From an uncultured Lachnospiraceae bacterium (lineage in GTDB: Bacteria; Bacillota; Clostridia; Lachnospirales; Lachnospiraceae), in contig CAJTTU010000139.1 of the NCBI GenBank assembly GCA_910579325.1, forward strand, positions 373 through 6,633: DNA of 6,261 nt, read 5' to 3'. The notes under the pieces are model-generated. The model was given only the letters and a program-made list of their open reading frames with translations. It made no database searches and was not told where the DNA came from. Below are positions 1 through 4,915 of this stretch, one piece after another; the first letter of the stretch is position 1, and each line of letters begins with the position of its first letter. The translations under genes were made by a program, and so were the position numbers.

Positions 1-108
1 GATCGGGTCAATAAAGAGAACCACCGATAAGGCATAAATCAAACACCCGATTACAATTTTCAGAATTGCGATCCCTTCTGTTTTGATCAGTTCCGTTCGG
101 TCAGCCAT
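1..108 (-). CDS. Putative YitT-family membrane protein, N-terminal fragment (3' end outside window)
   Basis: This is the first 36 codons of a gene that runs off the left edge. It starts at ATG 106-108, only 2 nt after the TGA of the acyl-CoA synthetase gene, with a GAGG inside the last codons of that gene serving as a plausible ribosome binding site. The visible product has a short polar start (MADRTELIKTEG) and then a hydrophobic helix, roughly residues 13-33, containing GCLIYALSVVLFIDPI. That pattern (G-x-L-I-x-A-L-x-x-x-L-F, then an Asp/Asn-Pro turn) resembles the first transmembrane segment of YitT/DUF161-type integral membrane proteins of Firmicutes, whose function is poorly defined. The family call is inference from one helix; another small multi-pass membrane protein or transporter is possible. 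Its position as the last gene seen in the operon would fit a transport or membrane-associated partner. Confidence 0.6.
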   Translation of the reverse strand, partial: MADRTELIKTEGIAILKIVIGCLIYALSVVLFIDPI

Positions 109-110
109 AC

Positions 111-2192
111 TCAATCCTCATACTTCACTAACAGCGCATCAGCGATCGCTACGCCTTCCGGTGTGACAAAAACCGGATTGATATCCAGTTCCCTGATTTC
201 CTCCCTGCCCGATGCCGCCATCTCGGAAATCTTCACCAGAAGCTCTGCCAGCGCTTCCTTATTACAGGGCTCGCTTCCCCGGTATCCGTCAAGCAAAGGA
301 GCCGATTTCAGGGAATCGATCATCCTTATTGCCTGTTTCCTGGTAAGGGGGGCACAGGCCAGCTGAACGTCTTTAAACAGTTCAACGAACACGCCTCCCA
401 TACCCACCATAATCATCGGGCCGAAATCTTTATCATTATTAACGCCGATAATCATTTCGACGCCTGTTTTCAGCATCGGCTTCAGCAATACGCCCTCAAG
501 CCTGGCCTGGGGAGCATTCTTCCCGCAATTGTCCATAACGGTACGGAAAGCATCCCTAAGCCCCGCCTCGTCACGGAGATTCAGCCGCACGCCGCCCACA
601 TCCGACTTATGCTGAATATCCGCGGAATGAATCTTTACGGACAGGGGGTATCCCAATCTTTTCACCGCTTCCACAGCCTCCTCTTCCGTTGCCGCGACGG
701 CCTGGGGCGGAATGGCAACTCCGTGGGCATCCAGGTAACACAGGCTTTCATATTCGCTGCATCCGACGCTGCCTTTATGTAGTCTTTCCGGAATCGCCCC
801 TTCCGTATCCTCAAACTCAAACACGGCGAAATCAAGAATCTTCCTCAATGCGTTGCATCCGTAACAGCCCGTAGGCAAAAGGGGAACCCCTGCCGCTTTC
901 AGGGCGTCGGCGCTTTCCACATCCCTGGTATGCTCGATATAAGGAATCCAGAAAATCGGTTTCATATCCTCGTCTTTGCTGACAATAGACGCTGCTTCCA
1001 CCATATGGGTAATCGTATCGTCCCATACCTGGGGGGTAATGGTATAGCAGATGGCAAGGGCGTCCACATTTTCATCCCGGGAGATAGCCCGCATGGCGTC
1101 CACCATCACCGGCGTATTGTACCCGATTCCCGCCGTCATGTCGAAAGGATTGTTTACCGTCCCGTAATCCGGCACCAGCGTCTGTAAGTACGCTTTCACT
1201 TCCGGGCTGTACTCCGCCAGCGGCAGCTGATACTGCTCCGTAAGGTCCGCCATCACCCCGGCCTCTCCGCCGGATACGCACAGGTAAGCCAGCCGCTGTC
1301 CCTCAGGCAGCCTGCGCAGCCAGGACAATGCCGTGGCGATGCCCATCATTTCTTCCAGATCCTCCGCTTCGATCACGCCGTACCGTTTAAAGACGGAACG
1401 AACTACACGGTCAGCGCCGGATAAGGAGCCTGTATGGGACGCCGCCAGCTGCTGTGATTTTGCGGACTTTCCCGTTTTCAGCATCACAATCGGCTTTTTC
1501 TTCTTTGCGGCCTTCCGGAAGGTCTCAACCAGCTGTGACGGCTTCGTAACCCCTTCCATATAGGCGCACACAACCTTCGTGTCCTCGTCCTCCACCAGGT
1601 AGTCCAGATAATCCTCCACCTTGACATTGCAGGAATTGCCGGAGGAGATCACCGTGGAAAAGCCCATGGCCCTCGTATCCAGGCCGCCCAGCACAATCTG
1701 CCCGCTCTGGGAAACCATGCCGATATTTCCTTTGCGGTCCCGCTCCTCCACCAGAAAGGCAAAGGCGAAAACCCCTGCGTTGAAATTGGCGAAGCCGGCG
1801 CAGTTCGGACCCATCACGGCGATTCCCAGTTCGTCGGCCCGTTTTACAAGCTCCTCCTGCAAAATTTTTCCTTCCGCTCCCACCTCGCTGTAACCGCTGG
1901 CAAAGACAACCACACCGCCTGCCTTCTTTTTCGCGCAGTCCTCCAACAGCGGAAGGACGGTTTTCTGGGAAGTACAGATAATCGCCAGGTCAACATCCTC
2001 CGGGACATCCAGAATCGAGCGGTATACCTTTTTTCCGAAAACTTCTTCTTTCTTCGGATGAATCAGATACAGATGCTCCTGATTCCGGGAAAATTTCAGA
2101 TAATTTTTTGTCGTATCCCCGCCGAACCCAGGCTTGTCATTGGCGCCGATAATCGCCACCGAACGGGGCTTTAATAATTTATCTAAATTCAT
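111..2192 (-). CDS. ADP-forming acyl-CoA synthetase (acetate--CoA ligase family), fused alpha and beta domains
   Basis: The enzyme interconverts acyl-CoA + ADP + Pi with free acid + CoA + ATP in the cytoplasm; anaerobes usually run it toward ATP. The 693-residue length fits the single-chain alpha-beta form. Visible parts in order: an N-terminal CoA-binding Rossmann domain (SVAIIGAN, residues 11-18); a succinyl-CoA-synthetase-like region with GPNCAGFAN (128-136) and SQSG (161-164); the ASHTGSLSG loop (251-259), whose His253 should be the phosphorylated histidine; then a C-terminal ATP-grasp domain (about 480-690) with GYPLSVKIHSADIQHKSDVGG (the second conserved His is 528), MVGMGGVFVE (595-604) and RELDINPV (667-674). 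No GNAT domain follows, so it is not a Pat-type protein acetyltransferase. The ATG lies 15 nt after the gamma-subunit stop, behind AGAGGAAG. Next to a 2-oxoacid oxidoreductase it most likely harvests ATP from that enzyme's acyl-CoA. The acyl group cannot be read from sequence; acetate, branched-chain or aryl acids are all possible. Confidence 0.93.
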   Translation of the reverse strand: MNLDKLLKPRSVAIIGANDKPGFGGDTTKNYLKFSRNQEHLYLIHPKKEEVFGKKVYRSILDVPEDVDLAIICTSQKTVLPLLEDCAKKKAGGVVVFASGYSEVGAEGKILQEELVKRADELGIAVMGPNCAGFANFNAGVFAFAFLVEERDRKGNIGMVSQSGQIVLGGLDTRAMGFSTVISSGNSCNVKVEDYLDYLVEDEDTKVVCAYMEGVTKPSQLVETFRKAAKKKKPIVMLKTGKSAKSQQLAASHTGSLSGADRVVRSVFKRYGVIEAEDLEEMMGIATALSWLRRLPEGQRLAYLCVSGGEAGVMADLTEQYQLPLAEYSPEVKAYLQTLVPDYGTVNNPFDMTAGIGYNTPVMVDAMRAISRDENVDALAICYTITPQVWDDTITHMVEAASIVSKDEDMKPIFWIPYIEHTRDVESADALKAAGVPLLPTGCYGCNALRKILDFAVFEFEDTEGAIPERLHKGSVGCSEYESLCYLDAHGVAIPPQAVAATEEEAVEAVKRLGYPLSVKIHSADIQHKSDVGGVRLNLRDEAGLRDAFRTVMDNCGKNAPQARLEGVLLKPMLKTGVEMIIGVNNDKDFGPMIMVGMGGVFVELFKDVQLACAPLTRKQAIRMIDSLKSAPLLDGYRGSEPCNKEALAELLVKISEMAASGREEIRELDINPVFVTPEGVAIADALLVKYED

Positions 2193-2207
2193 AAAACTCT
2201 CTTCCTC

Positions 2208-2732
2208 TTACATTTTTTCCGCCGACTCATATCCCAGCTTAAAGCAAGCTACGTTGCCCGGCCCCTTCTTCTCATAATAGGCTTCCAGCGTTCGCTCAAA
2301 ATCCTCCGCTTTCACAAGGCCCGTCGCCTTAATCATCGCTCCCAGCACCGCGATATTCGCGCCCTTAGGATTCGCTTTCGCCGCGATTCCCATGGCGTCC
2401 ACGCCGTACACCGACACATTGTCCGGGTACTGCCTCTCACCGAAAAGGGACTTGTTTACAATGACCGTGCCATTTTCTTTTACCGAGCCAATATACTGGT
2501 CATAGGTCTCCTCGGTCATGCAGCAGAGCACATCCAGCTCCTGGGGATAAGGGGTTCCGATATCCTCGTCGGATACCACCACCCGGCACAGGGCGCTGCC
2601 GCCCCGCATCTCCGCCGAATACTCGCTGGTCCAGCAGACATTCTTCCCGTTGGCCGCCGCAATCTTAATCAGAATCTTCCCGGCGGTTAAAACTCCCTGC
2701 CCGCCGATTCCCGCAAACATAATATCCGCCAT
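2208..2732 (-). CDS. 2-oxoacid:ferredoxin oxidoreductase, gamma subunit (KorC/VorC-like)
   Basis: This 174-residue protein is a pyruvate/2-ketoisovalerate oxidoreductase gamma domain, the subunit that in this enzyme family helps bind CoA and stabilises the catalytic alpha-beta pair. Diagnostic motifs are the N-terminal GIGGQGV (residues 8-14), SEYSAEMRGGSA (36-47, matching the usual S-Y-x-x-E-x-R-G-G-x-x) and NIAVLGA (126-132). The length is normal for a stand-alone gamma subunit. The start is clear: ATG 2730-2732 overlaps the beta stop as TAATG, with AGGGAGGT at 2741-2748 just upstream, so translation is probably coupled to the beta subunit. The stop lies 15 nt before the acyl-CoA synthetase start. 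No lesion is visible. Family membership is secure; the substrate of the complex is not determined by this subunit. Confidence 0.93.
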   Translation of the reverse strand: MADIMFAGIGGQGVLTAGKILIKIAAANGKNVCWTSEYSAEMRGGSALCRVVVSDEDIGTPYPQELDVLCCMTEETYDQYIGSVKENGTVIVNKSLFGERQYPDNVSVYGVDAMGIAAKANPKGANIAVLGAMIKATGLVKAEDFERTLEAYYEKKGPGNVACFKLGYESAEKM

Positions 2733-3484
2733 TACAGAACACCTCCCTGCTCAATGTCCACATATTCCCGGACGGGGAATATCTTTTCATTTTCATTTTT
2801 AATCTTTTCCATCGCTTCCACAGGAGACAATTTCCAGTTCGTGGGACAGGGGGACAAAATCTCTATAATCGAAAAGCCTTTTTTCTCTTTCTGATATGTA
2901 AAGCCTTTCTTAATCATCTTTTTCGCGTCATTGATATGCTTCGGGTCATAGAGCGCTCCCCGGGCCGCATAGGCAATCGGATAATTCTTTATGACATTCA
3001 GGAAGTCAAAAGGCTCTCCCGCTATATTCGCGTCACGCCCGTTTTTACTGGAAACCGTCTTATCTCCCACCAGCGTCGTCGCCAGGTTCATCTGCCCTCC
3101 GGTCATGCCGAAAATTCCGTTATTTACCGCAATCATCGTGATCGGCACATTCCTCTGGGCAGCGTAACAGGTTTCGGAAAAGCCGATGACATAGCAGCAG
3201 CCGTCTCCCGCATGGACATATACGTTGGAATCCGGACGAACCTTTTTGATTCCGGTGGCCACCGCCGCCACCCGTCCATGGGGGCCTGCGATTCCGTCGC
3301 AATTCAGTGTGTCGATGGACCAGTAGGCGCAGGCAATATCCACAACCTGCACGGTATCCTCCACCAGGTTCATTTCCTCACAGGCCTCGGCAATGATCCG
3401 CTGGATGATCCCATGCCCGCAACCGCCGCACCAGCCCACTTGCTGATGAATCATTTCCGGTTTTGTTCTTATTATTTCCATCAT
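2732..3484 (-). CDS. 2-oxoacid:ferredoxin oxidoreductase, beta subunit, TPP-binding (KorB/VorA-like)
   Basis: This is the catalytic half that carries thiamine pyrophosphate and, in family members, a [4Fe-4S] cluster. The 250 residues contain CGGCGHG (19-25), Cys52 and Cys213 (in SPCPTNW), which together match the Cys-x2-Cys...Cys...Cys ligand pattern of OFOR/VOR beta subunits. PHGR is at 68-71, and the TPP/Mg motif runs from GDG (93-95) to NN (121-122), followed by GMTGGQM (126-132). GMTGGQM and the following TTLVG stretch are most like the Vor/Kor subtype rather than pyruvate oxidoreductase. The segment around Cys52 (DIACAYWSIDTLNCDG) departs from the usual form, hinting at a different substrate. 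Two tandem ATGs start at 3484 and 3481; the first overlaps the alpha stop as TGATG and sits 7 nt from GGAGG (3492-3496). The stop overlaps the gamma start. The gene itself is intact, but its alpha partner is broken. Confidence 0.94.
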   Translation of the reverse strand: MMEIIRTKPEMIHQQVGWCGGCGHGIIQRIIAEACEEMNLVEDTVQVVDIACAYWSIDTLNCDGIAGPHGRVAAVATGIKKVRPDSNVYVHAGDGCCYVIGFSETCYAAQRNVPITMIAVNNGIFGMTGGQMNLATTLVGDKTVSSKNGRDANIAGEPFDFLNVIKNYPIAYAARGALYDPKHINDAKKMIKKGFTYQKEKKGFSIIEILSPCPTNWKLSPVEAMEKIKNENEKIFPVREYVDIEQGGVL

Positions 3485-4613
3485 CAGTAAACCTCCAGTT
3501 CTTCTTCCTCGCCTGCCAGGACACGTTTGCAGTAATCCACAACCTGCCGGGGCGTGGCGACATATTTGCTTGTGAGCAGGGAATACATGGGATACTTATT
3601 TTTTGAGGCGAGAAGCACATCCTGGGCCATCTGGGCCGAGAGGCTCATTTCCACCGTCGCCAGCGCCCTGCAGCTTTCCGGCAGCTTTTCAAAGGCTTTT
3701 ACGGGGAAAGGCCACACGGTAACCGGACGGATCAGCCCCAGCTTAACCCCTTCCTCCCTCGCCAGACGAACCGCCGATTTGCACACTCTTGACGAGATGC
3801 CGATGGCAACGAGAACCAGCTCCGCATCCTCCAGCTGGAATTCCTCCCAGCGCTGCTCGTGGTCGAACATTTCCTTATACGTCTTTTTCACCAGCCTGTC
3901 ATATTCGTCATAAGGCATGGAACGATCCAGATTCGTCACCTTGACCTTCGGCGCGTCCTTTTCCTTATGCCCGATAATGGCCCAGTCAAACTTTTTATTG
4001 TCATGCTCCCTGCTTTCTGGAAGAACCACCTTCTCAATCATCTGGGAAATACCGCCATCGCTTAAAATAATGCAGATTGTACGGTATTTTTCCGCAAGGT
4101 CAAAGGCCAGATAAGTCAGGTCGGCGCATTCCTGTACCGAAGCAGGAGTTAATACAATCTGGCGGGAATCGCCGTGGCCGCCGCCCCGGGTCGCGATAAA
4201 ATAGCCGTCCTGCCCTTCCGTGATTTCCCCGTCGCCAAGCCCGTAACGCTGAACGTCTACAACCACGGCCGGCAGCCGGTAAGAGGACAAATAGGACATT
4301 CCCTCCTGTTTCAAATCATATCCCGGGCCGGAGGAGGAGGTCATGATCCGCTCTCCGCAGGCGGCGGCTCCCCAGAGCATGCTCATTGAGGCAATCTCGC
4401 TTTCCCCCTGAATAAAGGTGCCTCCCCGTTCCGCCATATGGGAGGACATATATTCTAAAATTTCACTCTGGGGCGTAATCGGATAGCCTGCGTAAAATCT
4501 GCAGCCCGCCCGCAGAGCGGCTTCCGCTAGCCTGCGTAAAATCTGCAGCCCGCCCGCAGAGCGGCTTCCGCAATCGCTTCATTTCCCTTCATCAACGCAA
4601 AACCGTCGCTCAT
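3484..4613 (-). pseudogene. vorB: 2-oxoacid:ferredoxin oxidoreductase, alpha subunit (VorB/KorA-like), frameshifted by a 44-bp tandem duplication
   Basis: The gene starts at ATG 4611-4613, overlapping the ferredoxin stop as ATGA, with AAGGAGG about 10 nt upstream. It reads MSDGFALMKGNEAIAEA and on to ...FYAG, then meets TAG at 4527-4529, after 28 codons, exactly where the second repeat copy joins the first. The remaining protein continues in another frame, open to 3484; its first ATG is at 4449 (MSSHMAERGG), giving 321 residues with no good ribosome binding site. Deleting one 44-bp copy gives 1086 nt, a continuous 361-residue protein of normal family length, in which FYAGYPITPQSE (restored residues 25-36) carries the conserved YPITP substrate/TPP-site motif. 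Further family motifs are QGESE (54-58, with the likely cofactor-activating Glu), TSSSGPGYDLKQEG, RYGLGDG and GGGHGDSR. A product starting at 4449 would lack the YPITP region and is unlikely to be active. Alternative explanation: sequencing or assembly error. The symbol vorB follows common usage for this alpha type; the true substrate is unknown. Confidence 0.9.
4484..4571. repeat. Perfect 44-bp tandem duplication (two copies) inside the alpha-subunit gene
   Basis: Copy 1 is 4484-4527 and copy 2 is 4528-4571; every base matches and the identity stops sharply on both sides (4483 A versus 4527 C; 4572 A versus 4528 T). No microhomology is left at the ends. The unit spans codons 15-28 of the alpha subunit plus two bases. 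Because 44 is not a multiple of 3 the duplication shifts the frame, and the junction also makes a TAG. On the coding strand the unit is rich in short inverted motifs (GCGG-AAG-CCGC and CCGC-TCT-GCGG overlap), which could favour replication slippage. Confidence 0.97.
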
Positions 4614-4828
4614 GCTCCTTCACCCTCCTTTACAATTGTGAATACATAGTCGGGGCACATGGTATAGCACATGCCGCAGCCGACACATTTCTCTTCGTCA
4701 ATCCGGATAATCTCATATCCTTTTTTATTTAATTCACTCAGCGGCTCAATCGCGCCCTTGGGACATGCGCCGACACACAGGCGGCAGGCCTTGCAGAGGC
4801 TGACATCCGCAATCGCTTTTTTTGCCAT
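4610..4828 (-). CDS. Ferredoxin-type 2x[4Fe-4S] subunit of the 2-oxoacid oxidoreductase (KorD/VorD-like, delta)
   Basis: This small electron-transfer subunit should accept electrons from the TPP/Fe-S core and pass them to free ferredoxin. From the chosen start the protein has 72 residues with two complete cluster motifs: C12-x2-C15-x2-C18-x3-C22-P and C48-x2-C51-x2-C54-x3-C58-P. The frame is open upstream to ATGs at 4894 and 4891, but those lack a ribosome binding site and would add a 22-residue basic tail that is unlike the family. ATG 4826-4828 (MAKKAIADVSLCK) sits 5 nt behind AGAAAGGTGG, so it is the better start. The stop overlaps the alpha start as ATGA. The order delta-alpha-beta-gamma is typical of four-subunit Vor/Kor operons, which supports assignment to that complex rather than an independent ferredoxin. 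Confidence 0.92.
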   Translation of the reverse strand: MAKKAIADVSLCKACRLCVGACPKGAIEPLSELNKKGYEIIRIDEEKCVGCGMCYTMCPDYVFTIVKEGEGA

Positions 4829-4833
4829 TGTTT

Positions 4834-4843
4834 CCACCTTTCT
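4834..4843 (-). promoter_or_regulatory. Ribosome binding site that fixes the ferredoxin-subunit start at 4828
   Basis: On the minus strand AGAAAGGTGG precedes ATG 4826-4828 by 5 nt. Its first seven bases match the standard complement of the 16S rRNA 3' end (AGAAAGGAGG). The alternative ATG pair at 4894/4891 has only AT-rich sequence before it, so this site decides in favour of the shorter 72-residue protein. Confidence 0.75.
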
Positions 4844-4860
4844 TTTAGACCCCTTAAGCA

Positions 4861-4911
4861 TCACAGGAAAGCTCTCTGTGAACTTCCCCATCATGTAAAA
4901 TCACTTCACAG
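4861..4911 (-). other. Three-armed inverted repeat in the methyltransferase-ferredoxin gap
   Basis: In the 87-nt gap between the methyltransferase stop and the ferredoxin start, the arm CTGTGAA at 4876-4882 (plus strand) can pair with TTCACAG at 4905-4911 (7 bp, 22-nt loop). Its first six bases can instead pair with TCACAG at 4861-4866 (6 bp, 9-nt loop). The two stems exclude each other. No run of T follows either stem, so this is not a standard intrinsic terminator. It may be an RNA processing, stability or attenuation element separating the methyltransferase from the oxidoreductase genes, or chance. Confidence 0.3.
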
Positions 4912-4915
4912 TTTC

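Noticed and set aside
2936..3490. Plus-strand open frame (184 codons) opposite the beta subunit.
   Set aside because: It is fully antisense to the TPP-binding subunit, has no convincing ribosome binding site and no known motif.
4527..4529. In-frame TAG in the alpha gene near an MttB homologue, as possible pyrrolysine readthrough.
   Set aside because: The TAG arises only at the junction of the two 44-bp copies, and the frame after it is wrong for the rest of the protein; reading through would not give the family sequence. The MttB homologue itself has no in-frame TAG.
4484..4571. CRISPR-like repeat or mobile-element footprint.
   Set aside because: The two copies are directly adjacent with no spacer, and the unit is coding sequence of the alpha gene itself; there are no terminal inverted repeats or target-site duplication.
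4829..4894. Longer ferredoxin start at ATG 4894 or 4891.
   Set aside because: No ribosome binding site precedes it and the extra 22 residues are unlike the family, whereas ATG 4828 has AGAAAGGTGG at proper spacing.
4861..4911. Intrinsic terminator after the methyltransferase gene.
   Set aside because: Stems are short, one loop is 22 nt, and no T-run follows on the coding strand.
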